Part shown: piece by piece, positions 48,055 through 56,699 of the stretch
Layout: every line of letters begins with the position of its first letter
Position numbering within the stretch: the stretch's first letter is position 1
Assembly: GCA_902805545.1 (NCBI GenBank)
Contig: CADCTD010000165.1
Location: 48,305-112,304 of the forward strand
Direction: 5' to 3'
From: an uncultured Craurococcus sp.
GTDB taxonomy: Bacteria > Pseudomonadota > Alphaproteobacteria > Acetobacterales > Acetobacteraceae
DNA: 64,000 nucleotides
The notes under the pieces: model-generated
Databases searched by the model: none
Seen by the model: the letters and a program-made list of their open reading frames with translations, nothing else
What the model was told of the DNA's origin: nothing
Translations under genes and position numbers: made by a program

Positions 48055-49109
48055 CAGGCGAGGCGGAAGCGCATGGTCTCGGCCGAGAGGCCGGGGCCGA
48101 AGGCGAGGGCACAGCCCCGCAGGCCGCGCCCCGCCGCCATCATCCGCTGGAGGACGAACATGACCGTGGCGGAGGACATGTTGCCATGCTCGCGCAGCAC
48201 GGCGCGGCTGGTGTCGAGCGCGGAGCCGGGCAGGTTGAGGCCGTGCATCACCGCATCCAGCACGCTCCGGCCGCCGGGATGCACCGCCCAGAGGTCGTAG
48301 GCATCCGCCGCCTCGCCATCGAGGATCGCCGCCGCCTCGTCGGGCAGGGCACGGGCGAGGGTCAGCGGCACGAAGCCCGAGAGCGTCATGTCGAAGCCGG
48401 AATCGCCGATGCGCCAGGTGATCTGGTCGGCGGCCTCCGGGATCAGCGCGGCATGGAAGCCCTCGATGCCGATGCCGCGCGGCTCCGCCGTCACCAGCGC
48501 CGCGCTGGCGCCATCGGCGAAGAGCAGGAAGCAGAGCAGCTGCTCGATCTCGGGCGAAGGCTGGAGGTGGAGGGTGCAGAGCTCGAGGTTGAGCACCAGC
48601 ACCCGCGCGCGCTCGTCGCTGCGGACGATGTGGTGGGCGAGCTTCAGCGCGTTGATCGCCGCCTGGCAGCCCATGAAGCCGACGACGCTGCGCTCGACAT
48701 TCCCCGGCAGGCCGAAGCGGCGGATCAGCCAGTGGTCGAGGCCGGGCGCGGCGAAGCCGGTGCAGGTGGCATAGACGAGATGGGTGATGCGCGGCCCCTC
48801 CTCCTCCAGCCCCATCGCCAGGCAGGCGGCCTCGGCGAGGGCCGGGGCTTCCTGCTCGTAGCGGGCCATGCGGGCGGCGGTGCCGGGGAAGGCGTCGGTG
48901 CGGTAGAAGCTGTCCACCGTGCCGCTCGCATCCGCCTCCGGCTCCAGGACCGAGTGGCGGGTGTCGATCTGCGAGCGTTCCGCCAGCCGGGCGAAGGCGG
49001 TGCGGATTCGGGGCTCGGTGATCTGCCGGTCCGCGAAGCGGCGGAAGGTGTCATGCACCTCGTGGCGCGGGACGGCGGTGCCGATGCGGTTGATATGGGC
49101 CTGGGTCAC
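48054..49109 (-). CDS. Type III polyketide synthase (alkylresorcinol/chalcone synthase-like)
   Basis: 351 aa. The catalytic triad is visible: Cys148 in GFMGCQAA, His277 in VHPGGRS and Asn310 in REHGNMSS. It condenses malonyl-CoA units on an acyl starter; with a methyltransferase and a flavoprotein after it, a methylated alkylresorcinol or alkylquinone is a likely product. GTG 49109 is chosen because upstream starts overlap the PepSY-like gene; no strong ribosome site is visible. An exported PepSY-like gene ends 22 nt upstream. Confidence 0.9.
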   Translation of the reverse strand: MTQAHINRIGTAVPRHEVHDTFRRFADRQITEPRIRTAFARLAERSQIDTRHSVLEPEADASGTVDSFYRTDAFPGTAARMARYEQEAPALAEAACLAMGLEEEGPRITHLVYATCTGFAAPGLDHWLIRRFGLPGNVERSVVGFMGCQAAINALKLAHHIVRSDERARVLVLNLELCTLHLQPSPEIEQLLCFLLFADGASAALVTAEPRGIGIEGFHAALIPEAADQITWRIGDSGFDMTLSGFVPLTLARALPDEAAAILDGEAADAYDLWAVHPGGRSVLDAVMHGLNLPGSALDTSRAVLREHGNMSSATVMFVLQRMMAAGRGLRGCALAFGPGLSAETMRFRLA

Positions 49110-49131
49110 AGGGTTGAGGTGGGGTGGCGGG

Positions 49132-49536
49132 CTATTGCCGCACCGCCCCCGTGCGGGCATCGACGGTCACTTCGATGGGGGTGCCCTCGCGCAGGCCGCG
49201 GAGGCGGATGGCATCGCCGTCGCGGCCGAGCTCCGTCACCTCGCTGTAGCCGCGGGCGCGCAGCAGCCCCCGGGCCTGGCCCTCGGTGAGCGGCGGCTGC
49301 TCGCGCGGCAGGCCGGTGGCGGCATCGATGCGGAGGTTCTCGACGGTCTCGCCATAGCGCATGGCGCGGGCGATGCGGAAGGTGTTGCCCTCCCGCTCCA
49401 CCCCCTCGAGGTCGCTGAAGCCGCGGGCGCGCAGCACGGTGGCGAGCTGGTCCTGCGTCATCAGGGCCGCCTCCTGCGCCAGGGCCGGGCTGGCGAGGAT
49501 CAGGACAAGCAGGGCGGGGCGAAGAATCTGCATCAT
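49132..49536 (-). CDS. Exported PepSY-like small protein
   Basis: 134 aa. Signal peptide QILRPALLVLILASPALAQ. Two similar halves follow: a VLRARGFSDLEGVEREGNTFRIARA unit and a LLRARGYSEVTELGRDGDAIRLRG unit, each of PepSY-like fold (ALRARGY...GxxRxRA), with basic residues at both. This domain often binds or inhibits peptidases outside the cell. Proximity to the PKS operon may be coincidental. ATG 49533 is an equally good start. Confidence 0.75.
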   Translation of the reverse strand: MMQILRPALLVLILASPALAQEAALMTQDQLATVLRARGFSDLEGVEREGNTFRIARAMRYGETVENLRIDAATGLPREQPPLTEGQARGLLRARGYSEVTELGRDGDAIRLRGLREGTPIEVTVDARTGAVRQ

Positions 49537-49638
49537 CGGCCGCCATAACCACGCGAAGCCGGAAAGGTTCACTTCGGCCCTCCCCCTTGGCCTTGCTTTT
49601 CGCCAACCCGGAACATATAATGAACAGGAGGTATCGTC

Positions 49639-50895
49639 ATGGAGTTGCGCCGGAAGCTCGAGATCCTCGCCGATGCGGCGAAATACGATGCCTCCTGCGC
49701 CTCCTCGGGGACCGAGAAGCGGGATAGCCGCCCAGGGGACGGAAAACCCGGCGGCATCGGCAGCACGGAGGGCATGGGCATCTGCCATGCCTATGCGCCG
49801 GACGGGCGCTGCATCTCGCTGCTCAAGGTGCTGCTGACCAATGCCTGCATCTATGACTGCGCCTATTGCATCAACCGCGCCACCAGCAACGTCCCCCGCG
49901 CCCGCTTCACGGTGCGGGAGCTGGTCGATCTCACGCTCGACTTCTACCGGCGCAACTACATCGAGGGGCTGTTCCTCTCCTCCGGCATCATCCGCTCGCC
50001 CGACTACACGATGGAGCGGCTGGTCGATGTCGCGCGCATCCTGCGCGAGGAGCACGGCTTCCGCGGCTACATCCACCTGAAGACCATCCCCGACGCCTCG
50101 CCCGAGCTGCTGGCCGAGGCGGGGCGGCATGCCGACCGGCTCTCCATCAACATCGAGTTGCCGCAGGAGGGGGCGCTGAAGGCGCTCGCCCCGGAGAAGG
50201 ACCTGTCCGAGATCCGCCGCGCGATGGGGCGGATGCGGCTGCGCATCGAGGAGGCGAAGGAGGCGCGCAAGGCCGAGCGGCGGGCGCCGGCGCCGCGCTT
50301 CGCACCGGCCGGGCAGAGCACGCAGATGATCATCGGCGCCGATGCGTCGGATGACCGGGCGGTGCTCGGGACGACGGCCAATCTCTATGGCAGCTACGGG
50401 CTGAAGCGGGTCTACTTCTCCGCCTATTCGCCCATCCCCGACGCCTCGCGCCTGCTGCCGCCGACGCCGCCGCCGCTGGTCAGGGAGCACAGGCTCTACC
50501 AGGCGGACTGGCTGCTGCGCTTCTACGGCTTCTCGCTCGACGAGATCATGGCCGGCGGCGAGGGCGGCATGCTCGATCTCGGCATCGATCCGAAGCTGGC
50601 CTGGGCGCTGCGGCACCGCGGAGAATTCCCGGTCGACGTGAACCGGGCGCCGCGGGAGCGGCTGCTGCGCGTCCCCGGCCTCGGGTCGAAGACGGTGGAC
50701 CGGCTGCTGACGGCGCGCCGCCACCGCGCCATCCGCAGCGAGGACCTGGCGCGGCTGCGGCTGCCGCTCGGCAAGCTGCTGCCCTTCCTCGTCACCGAGG
50801 ACCATCGGCCGCGGGTGACGGACCGGCTCGACCTCCGGGCGCTGGTGGCGCCGCGGACCGGCTTCGCCAGGCCGGTGCAGATGGCGCTGCTGTGA
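49639..50895 (+). CDS. Putative DNA modification/repair radical SAM protein
   Basis: 418 aa. Cys70, Cys74 and Cys77 in CIYDCAYC bind the radical-SAM [4Fe-4S] cluster. The C-terminal part carries VNRAPRERLLRVPGLGSKT, a helix-hairpin-helix of DNA-binding proteins. The family is the one commonly found beside UdgX-type uracil-DNA glycosylases, and the next gene is exactly that, overlapping as GTGA. Its reaction is not known. AACAGGAGG lies 8-10 nt before ATG 49639. Confidence 0.88.
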   Translation: MELRRKLEILADAAKYDASCASSGTEKRDSRPGDGKPGGIGSTEGMGICHAYAPDGRCISLLKVLLTNACIYDCAYCINRATSNVPRARFTVRELVDLTLDFYRRNYIEGLFLSSGIIRSPDYTMERLVDVARILREEHGFRGYIHLKTIPDASPELLAEAGRHADRLSINIELPQEGALKALAPEKDLSEIRRAMGRMRLRIEEAKEARKAERRAPAPRFAPAGQSTQMIIGADASDDRAVLGTTANLYGSYGLKRVYFSAYSPIPDASRLLPPTPPPLVREHRLYQADWLLRFYGFSLDEIMAGGEGGMLDLGIDPKLAWALRHRGEFPVDVNRAPRERLLRVPGLGSKTVDRLLTARRHRAIRSEDLARLRLPLGKLLPFLVTEDHRPRVTDRLDLRALVAPRTGFARPVQMALL

Positions 50896-52325
50896 TCGGC
50901 ATCGCCCTCCCCGGCCCGGCCGATTTCGGGGCCTGGCGGGACGCGGCACGGCGGCTGCTGGCGGCCGAGGTGGCGCCGGAGCGCGTCGCCTGGCACCTCG
51001 CCGGCGAGGCGGCCGGGCTCTTCGCCCATGAGCCCGTGCCGGAGCCGCGGCGGGCCGGCCTTACCGTCCCGCGCGCCTTCCCGGACCTCGCCGAGGTCGT
51101 CATCCGCCACCGCGACCCGGAGCGCTTCGCCCTGCTCTACCGGCTGCTCTGGCGCATCACCCATGGCGAGCACGGGCTGCTGGAGGTGGCGACCGACCCG
51201 GAGGTGATCCGCGCCCAGGGCATGGCCAAGGCGGTGCGGCGGGATGCGCACAAGATGCACGCCTTCCTCCGCTTCCGCGAGGCGCCCGGCCCCCGCTACG
51301 TCGCCTGGTTCGAGCCGGAGCACCACATCCTGGAGGCGGAGGCGGGCTTCTTCCTCCGCCGCTTCGCCGGCATGCACTGGACCATCCTGACGCCCGAGGC
51401 GAGCGCGCATTGGGATGGCGAGGCGCTGCGGATGGCCCCCGGCGGGAGGCGGGCCGATGCGCCGGCGGAGGATGCCAAGGAGGAACTCTGGCGCGCCTAT
51501 TTCGCCAGCATCTTCAACCCCGCCCGGCTGAAGCCCGCCGCCATGCGTGCCGAGATGCCGGTGAAGTACTGGCGCAACCTGCCCGAGGCGCAGGACATCC
51601 CCCGGCTGATGGCGGAGGCGCCAAGGCGCGTCGCGGAGATGGTGGCGCGCGGCGCCACCCTGCCCGCGCCGCGGCGGCAACGGGTCCTGGCCGCGGACGT
51701 TGAGGCGCCCATGCCAGCCGATCTCTTCACCCAGGACCCCACCACCGCGCTTGCCGCCCTCCGCGCCGAGGTGCTGGCCGATCGCGGCCCGCTCGCCGAG
51801 CACGCCACCCAGGCCGTCTTCGGCGAAGGCCCGATCGGCGCCGCCCTTCTCTTCGTCGGCGAGCAGCCGGGCGACGAGGAGGACATCGCCGGCCGCCCCT
51901 TCGTCGGCCCCGCCGGGCGGATGTTCAACCGGGCGCTGGAGGAGGCGGGCATCCCCCGCGCCGAGGCCTATGTCACCAATGCGGTGAAGCATTTCAAATT
52001 CAAGCCGACCGGGCGGCGGCGCCTGCACCAGTCGCCGGATGCGGGCGACATCGCGCACTATCGCCCTTTCCTCCGGCGGGAGATCGAGATCGTCGGGCCG
52101 CGGCTGGTGGTCTCGCTCGGCGCCACGGCGCTGCGCGCGCTGACCGGCAAGCCGCTCGCCATCACCAAGGTCCGCGGCGAGGTGGTGAAGAGCGCGGACG
52201 GGCTGCCGGTCTTCCCGACCGTCCACCCTTCCTACCTGCTCCGCCTGCCCGACCCGGAGAGCAAGGAGCGGGAATATGCCCGCTTCCTCGGCGACCTGAA
52301 GAGCGCCTGGCGCGAGGTTCAGTGA
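50892..52325 (+). CDS. udgX: DUF4130-UdgX fusion, uracil-DNA glycosylase-type
   Basis: 477 aa. Residues 1-250 are a DUF4130-type domain found with radical SAM partners. Residues 270-477 are the UdgX domain: LFVGEQPGDEEDIAGRPFVGP, VTNAVKHFKF, the R-loop GRRRLHQS with His379, and the C-terminal HPSYLLRLPD. In mycobacterial UdgX the R-loop His attacks the abasic sugar and stays covalently bound to DNA; the residue is conserved here. The GTG start at 50892 overlaps the radical SAM gene by 4 nt. The 3' end overlaps the convergent YqhA-like gene by 7 nt. Confidence 0.9.
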   Translation: MIGIALPGPADFGAWRDAARRLLAAEVAPERVAWHLAGEAAGLFAHEPVPEPRRAGLTVPRAFPDLAEVVIRHRDPERFALLYRLLWRITHGEHGLLEVATDPEVIRAQGMAKAVRRDAHKMHAFLRFREAPGPRYVAWFEPEHHILEAEAGFFLRRFAGMHWTILTPEASAHWDGEALRMAPGGRRADAPAEDAKEELWRAYFASIFNPARLKPAAMRAEMPVKYWRNLPEAQDIPRLMAEAPRRVAEMVARGATLPAPRRQRVLAADVEAPMPADLFTQDPTTALAALRAEVLADRGPLAEHATQAVFGEGPIGAALLFVGEQPGDEEDIAGRPFVGPAGRMFNRALEEAGIPRAEAYVTNAVKHFKFKPTGRRRLHQSPDAGDIAHYRPFLRREIEIVGPRLVVSLGATALRALTGKPLAITKVRGEVVKSADGLPVFPTVHPSYLLRLPDPESKEREYARFLGDLKSAWREVQ

Positions 52326-52873
52326 TGCGCCCGGGCGGATGGCACATGCGCCATCCGCTCCACCGCGGCGATGCCGATCGCCGAGAGGATGAAGAGCGCG
52401 TGGATGATGGCCTGCCACATGATGCCGGCCTCCGTCGTCGTGCTGCGCTCCGTACCGAGGTTGCTGGCGGCGATGAAGGTGCGGAGCAGGTGGATCGACG
52501 AGATGCCGATGATCGCCATCGCCAGCTTGATCTTCAGCACGCCGGCATTGACGTGGCTGAGCCATTCCGGCTCGTCCGGGTGTCCCTCGAGGTTGAGGCG
52601 GGAGACGAAGGTCTCGTAGCCGCCGACGATCACCATGATGAGCAGGTTGGAGATCATCACCACGTCGATCAGCCCGAGGACGATCAGCATGATGTCCTGC
52701 TCGCCGAAGTCATGGGCGTGGCTGACGAGGTGCCAGAGCTCCTTCATGAAAAGCAACACGTAGACGACCTGGGCGACGATCAGCCCCAGGTAGAGCGGCA
52801 GCTGCAGCCAGCGCGAGCCGAAGACGAGGGCCGGCAGGAAGGAGAGCGGGCGGCGATCGAGTGGCGTGGACAT
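52319..52873 (-). CDS. YqhA-like membrane protein (UPF0114/TIGR00645)
   Basis: 184 aa with four hydrophobic helices. GSRWLQLPLYLGLIVAQ near residue 19, GGYETFVSRL and HVNAGVLKIKLAMAIIGISS are family-typical. The function is unknown; the family lies in the inner membrane of many proteobacteria. The 3' end overlaps UdgX tail-to-tail by 7 nt. Two hairpins lie in the gap toward the acyl-CoA dehydrogenase gene, between this gene's promoter and that gene's stop. Confidence 0.88.
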   Translation of the reverse strand: MSTPLDRRPLSFLPALVFGSRWLQLPLYLGLIVAQVVYVLLFMKELWHLVSHAHDFGEQDIMLIVLGLIDVVMISNLLIMVIVGGYETFVSRLNLEGHPDEPEWLSHVNAGVLKIKLAMAIIGISSIHLLRTFIAASNLGTERSTTTEAGIMWQAIIHALFILSAIGIAAVERMAHVPSARAHH

Positions 52874-52931
52874 GGCGATCCTGTCAACTGGACAGTCCGC
52901 TCTCTAATTGAAACGTCCTGGATTTCCAAGC

Positions 52932-53015
52932 CTGGAGCATGATCGTGGATTATGCTCCAGATCATTGTTTGGTCGAGCGAATTACTCCGACCAGTTGATT
53001 CCACCTGATCGGAGT
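52932..53015. repeat. Paired palindromes, candidate dispersed extragenic element
   Basis: CTGGAGCAT (52932-52940) pairs with ATGCTCCAG (52952-52960), and ACTCCGACCAG (52984-52994) with CTGATCGGAGT (53005-53015), the second with one mismatch. Both lie in the 147-nt gap between the YqhA-like promoter and the acyl-CoA dehydrogenase stop. TTTGCTCT after it recurs near 12490. Confidence 0.5.
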
Positions 53016-53020
53016 TTGCT

Positions 53021-54190
53021 CTAGCCGGGCAGGCCGAGCACGTTCTTCGCCAGGATGTTGCGCTGGATCTCGTTCGAGCCGCCATAGATCGTGGCCGGCC
53101 GGGCCTGGATGAAGAGGCCGCCGATATTGAGGTCGCGGTTGCCCTCCATCGGCTCCAGCAGCCCGGCATTCTCCCCGGCGATCTCGAGCATGGTGTCGGT
53201 GATGGCCTGGAACAGCTCGGTCTGCAGGATCTTCAGCATGGAGACATCCGCGCCGAGGCTCTCGCCGCGCTTCAGCTTCTCCACATAGGTGCCGTAGAGC
53301 GCCTTCAGGTCCTCGAATTCGAGGCGGAGGCGGGCATAGCGGTCCTGGAACTCGGCGTCCTCCCAGACGCCCATGCGCTCGGCGAGGATCTTGAGGCGGG
53401 AGAGCGCGTAGCCGGACTGGCGCGGCGAGCCGAGGAAGATGCGCTCGAAGCCGAGCAGCGCCTTCGCCATGTCCCAGCCCTTGTTGAGCTGGCCGACCAG
53501 GTTGGCGGCGGGCACGCGGACATTGTCGAAGAAGACCTCGCAGAACTCGTCATGCATCTCTAGGTTGATGATCGGCCGGATGGTGATGCCGGGCGTCTTC
53601 ATGTCCACCAGCAGGAAGGAGATGCCCTCCTGCTTCTTCGCCTGCTTGTCGGTGCGGACGAGGAGGAAGATCCAGTTGGCGTCGGTCGCCAGCGTGGTCC
53701 AGATCTTCTGGCCGTTGACGACATACTCGTCGCCGTCGAGCACCGCCTCGGTGCGCAGCGCGGCGAGGTCGGAGCCGGCATTGGGCTCGGAATAGCCCTG
53801 GCACCAGATATGCTCGCCGGTCAGGATCTTCGGCAGGAAGCGCTGCTTCTGCTCCTCCGTCCCGTACTTGATGACGAGCGGGCCGAGCATGACGATGCCG
53901 TGGTCGTTGGTGCGGGCGACGCCGTAGCGCTCGTATTCCTCGGTGAGGATGATCTGCTTGGCGGGCGAGAGGCCGAGGCCCCCGTGTTCCTTCGGCCAGC
54001 CCGGGCAGAGCCAGCCGCGCTCGGCGAGCTTCATGTACCAGGGGCGGTTCTCGTCCCAGTGCAGGCGCTTCGGCGGGTTGCGCAGGTCGTCGGGGTAGTT
54101 CTCGTGCAGGAAGGCGCGGACCACCTGGCGGAAATGCTCGTCCTCGAGCGCGTCGAGCTCGGCCGGGGCGGGGATGCGGATGGCGTCCAT
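53021..54190 (-). CDS. Acyl-CoA dehydrogenase (first of a probable heteromeric pair)
   Basis: 389 aa. GYSEPNAGSDLAALRT is the FAD/substrate signature, QKIWTTLATDANWIF follows, and YGGSNEIQRNILAKNVLGLPG ends the protein. Many acyl-CoA dehydrogenases have Y-E-G-T with the catalytic Glu at this place; here it is Gly, so the base must sit elsewhere or on a partner. ATG 54190 has GGGAG 9 nt upstream. It is the last gene of the nine-gene operon. Confidence 0.9.
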   Translation of the reverse strand: MDAIRIPAPAELDALEDEHFRQVVRAFLHENYPDDLRNPPKRLHWDENRPWYMKLAERGWLCPGWPKEHGGLGLSPAKQIILTEEYERYGVARTNDHGIVMLGPLVIKYGTEEQKQRFLPKILTGEHIWCQGYSEPNAGSDLAALRTEAVLDGDEYVVNGQKIWTTLATDANWIFLLVRTDKQAKKQEGISFLLVDMKTPGITIRPIINLEMHDEFCEVFFDNVRVPAANLVGQLNKGWDMAKALLGFERIFLGSPRQSGYALSRLKILAERMGVWEDAEFQDRYARLRLEFEDLKALYGTYVEKLKRGESLGADVSMLKILQTELFQAITDTMLEIAGENAGLLEPMEGNRDLNIGGLFIQARPATIYGGSNEIQRNILAKNVLGLPG

Positions 54191-54194
54191 CGGC

Positions 54195-54968
54195 TCAGTC
54201 TCCCTTGAAGGCGGGCGTGCGCTTGCCGAGGAAGGCAGCGCGGCCTTCGGCAAAGTCCTTGGTGAGGAAGAGCGTCGACTGGAAGTGGCGCTCCTGCTCC
54301 AGCGCGCGGTCGAGGCCCTCGCCCAGCATCTGCTTGGTCAGCGCCATCGGCGCCGGCGCCTGCTCGGCGAGGAAGCGGGCCCGCTCCATGGCGGTGGCGA
54401 GGGCATGGCCCTTGGGCACGACCTGGTCGACGAGGCCGATGCGCTCCGCCTCCGTCGCCGTCATCTGGTTGTGGTAGAGCAGGATCTGCCGCGCCTTCCC
54501 CTGGCCGACGCGGAGCGGCAGGGTGTGCGGCAGGCCAAGGTCGGCCATCAGCCCGATCTTGCCGAAGCCGGCGCCAAGCCGCGCATCCTCGGCGGCGACG
54601 ACGGTGTCGGAGGCGCAGGCGATGGAGAGGCCGGCGCCGACGCAATAGCCCTCGATGGCAGCGACGACGGGGACGCTGCCGAGCACCATCAGCCGAATCA
54701 GCTCATGCGAGAGGCGCATGCGCTCGCGGCCTTCCATGGCCGAGTTCACGTCCATCCCCGAGATGTCGCCACCCGAGCAGAAATGCCCGCCGGCGCCGGT
54801 GACGACGATGGCGCGGGTCGCCTTGTCGCCCTGGGCAGCGCGCAGCGCCTCGATCATCTGCACGCGGAGCGGCATGGCCAGCGCGTTGCGCCGCGCCGGT
54901 TGGTCCAGCGTCAGGACGAGGACGCCGCCCTCGCGCTCGGCGACGACGCGGGCGATGGTCTCGCTCAT
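54195..54968 (-). CDS. Enoyl-CoA hydratase/isomerase-family protein
   Basis: 257 aa crotonase fold. VVTGAGGHFCSGGDIS is the oxyanion-hole strand, and AIEGYCVGAGLSIACASDTVVAAEDARLGAGFGKIGLMAD the second hole; the usual catalytic Glu near GFPEVxL positions is replaced in part (GFGKIGL), so the exact reaction, hydration or isomerisation, is open. Start at 54968 overlaps the second dehydrogenase stop (ATGA); the end lies 4 nt before the first dehydrogenase start. Confidence 0.88.
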   Translation of the reverse strand: MSETIARVVAEREGGVLVLTLDQPARRNALAMPLRVQMIEALRAAQGDKATRAIVVTGAGGHFCSGGDISGMDVNSAMEGRERMRLSHELIRLMVLGSVPVVAAIEGYCVGAGLSIACASDTVVAAEDARLGAGFGKIGLMADLGLPHTLPLRVGQGKARQILLYHNQMTATEAERIGLVDQVVPKGHALATAMERARFLAEQAPAPMALTKQMLGEGLDRALEQERHFQSTLFLTKDFAEGRAAFLGKRTPAFKGD

Positions 54969-56050
54969 TCCTCGATTTCCGGGCTGACCGCCATGAAGCG
55001 GCGGCGATGGAGCGCGGCGCTGCCGTAGAGGTTGGCCATCACCATGGCCTTCCGCAGGTAGAGGCCGACATCGTACTGGTCGGTGTAGCCGATGCCGCCA
55101 TGCAGCTGGATGCATTCGCGCGTGACCAGCATGGAGGAGGAGGCGGCGCGGGCCTTGGCGCGGGAGATGACGGCGCGGCGCGCATCCCCGGTGGCGCCGG
55201 CATCGAGCGTCGCGGCCGCGGCCTCGATGCTGGCCCGGGTCAGCGCGATCTGCATCCGCACATCGGCCGCCTTGTGCTGCAGCGCCTGGAAGGTGCCGAT
55301 GATCTTCCCGAATTGCTGACGCGTCTTCAGGTAGTCGAGCGTCATGGCGAAGGCGCGGTCCATGCCGCCGAGGAGGTAGGCGCTGGTCAGCAGCGCCGCC
55401 TCGTCGAGGGCGAGCGACAGGGCCTCGCCGATATCGTCGGCGATGCGCTCCGCCTCGCCGAGGCGCGGCTCGAGCGTGCCGACATGGCCACCATCCTGCG
55501 TCTGCTCGGTCGAGAGCCCGGCGCCGGCCTGCTGCTCGTAAAGGGCGATGCGGCCGCCCTCGCGCACCGGCACGAGGAAGGCGGCGGCGCCGGCGGCCAT
55601 GGGGAGGAAGCGGCGGGGCGCATCCGGGCTGCCCGGCACCTCCAGCGTGTCGGGCCGCTCCTGCCAGGCGGTCAGCACCAGCGCCTCGCCAGAGACCACC
55701 CGCTCCAGCGGGCCGGCGCCGACGGCGGCGAGCAGCGAGCCGGTGAGCATCGCAGGGATCAGCGGCTCCGGCACCAGGGCGCCGCCCAGCTCCTCGGCCA
55801 GCGCGCAGGCCTCGCCGAGGCCGAGCCCGGCGCCGCCAGCCTCTTCCGGCAAGCGGAGGCCGATCCAGCCCATCTCACCCATCTGGCGCAGCACGGCCGC
55901 ATCGAACCCTGGCGTCCGGAAGCGAAGCTCGCGCACCCGCTTCATGTCGCCGCCCGGGGGCGCCACGGCCGCGGCGCTGTCCCGGATCATGCGGATGGAT
56001 TCCGCGCGGTCCTCCCCGCCCGGCGTGGCGCTCATGGGGGCGGCGCTCAT
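54965..56050 (-). CDS. Acyl-CoA dehydrogenase (second, divergent subunit)
   Basis: 361 aa, shorter and less conserved than the 389 aa one: the N-terminal FAD region lacks the SEPNAGSD signature, while RQQFGKIIGTFQALQHKAADV and CIQLHGGIGYTDQYDVGLYLRK are present. This pairing of a normal and a degenerate subunit resembles the heteromeric FadE-type enzymes of steroid or cyclic-acid catabolism. ATGA overlaps link it to the CoA-transferase gene before and the crotonase after it. ATG 56035 is an alternative start. Confidence 0.88.
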   Translation of the reverse strand: MSAAPMSATPGGEDRAESIRMIRDSAAAVAPPGGDMKRVRELRFRTPGFDAAVLRQMGEMGWIGLRLPEEAGGAGLGLGEACALAEELGGALVPEPLIPAMLTGSLLAAVGAGPLERVVSGEALVLTAWQERPDTLEVPGSPDAPRRFLPMAAGAAAFLVPVREGGRIALYEQQAGAGLSTEQTQDGGHVGTLEPRLGEAERIADDIGEALSLALDEAALLTSAYLLGGMDRAFAMTLDYLKTRQQFGKIIGTFQALQHKAADVRMQIALTRASIEAAAATLDAGATGDARRAVISRAKARAASSSMLVTRECIQLHGGIGYTDQYDVGLYLRKAMVMANLYGSAALHRRRFMAVSPEIEE

Positions 56051-56685
56051 TGGGTGTGCAGCGTGGCGCCGGTCTTGGCCTGCACCTCCTCGAGCGTGAC
56101 GCCCGGCGCCAGGTCGCGGACGACGAAGCCCTTCCCTTCGACCACATCAAGCACGGCGAGGTTGGTGTAGACCCTGTTGACGCAGGCGAGGCCGGTCAGC
56201 GGGTAGCCGCAGCGCTCGACGATCTTCGGGCGGCCGTCCTTGGTCGTGTGCTCCATGATGACCCAGAGGCGCTTGGCCCCGGCCGCGAGGTCCATGGCGC
56301 CGCCAACCGCGGGGGCGGTGTCGTTCTCGCTGGTCGCCCAGTTGGCGAGGTCGCCATTCTCCGCCACCTCGAAGCCGCCGAGGACGCAGAGGTCGATATG
56401 CCCGCCGCGGATCATGGCGAAGCTGTCGGCATGGCCGACGAAGCTGGCACCCTTGGCGAGGGTGATGAGCTGCTTGCCGGCATTGATGAGCCAGGGATCC
56501 TCCTCGCCCTCCTTCGGCGCCGGGCCCATGCCGATGACGCCGTTCTCGGACTGGAAGATCACCTCCCGCGTCGGGGGCACGTAATTGGCCACCATGGTCG
56601 GCATGCCGATGCCGAGGTTGACGCACCAGCCTTCCGGCACGTCATCGGCGAGGCGGGCGGCCATCTGGTCGCGGTTGAAGGGCAT
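56047..56685 (-). CDS. 3-oxoacid CoA-transferase subunit B
   Basis: 212 aa. VNLGIGMPTMVANY at about 22-35, then SENGVIGMGPAP, where the Glu forms the CoA thioester intermediate, and GGAMDLAAGAKRLWVIMEH are typical of PcaJ/ScoB. It works with the A subunit 14 nt upstream. It transfers CoA to an oxo acid such as 3-oxoadipate or acetoacetate. AGAGGAGC lies 9 nt before ATG 56685. Confidence 0.92.
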   Translation of the reverse strand: MPFNRDQMAARLADDVPEGWCVNLGIGMPTMVANYVPPTREVIFQSENGVIGMGPAPKEGEEDPWLINAGKQLITLAKGASFVGHADSFAMIRGGHIDLCVLGGFEVAENGDLANWATSENDTAPAVGGAMDLAAGAKRLWVIMEHTTKDGRPKIVERCGYPLTGLACVNRVYTNLAVLDVVEGKGFVVRDLAPGVTLEEVQAKTGATLHTQ

Positions 56686-56699
56686 GTCGCGTGCTCCTC

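Noticed and set aside
54195..54968. Frameshifted or inactive crotonase
   Set aside because: The reading frame is intact and both oxyanion-hole segments are present; only the catalytic position is unusual, which also occurs in isomerase branches.
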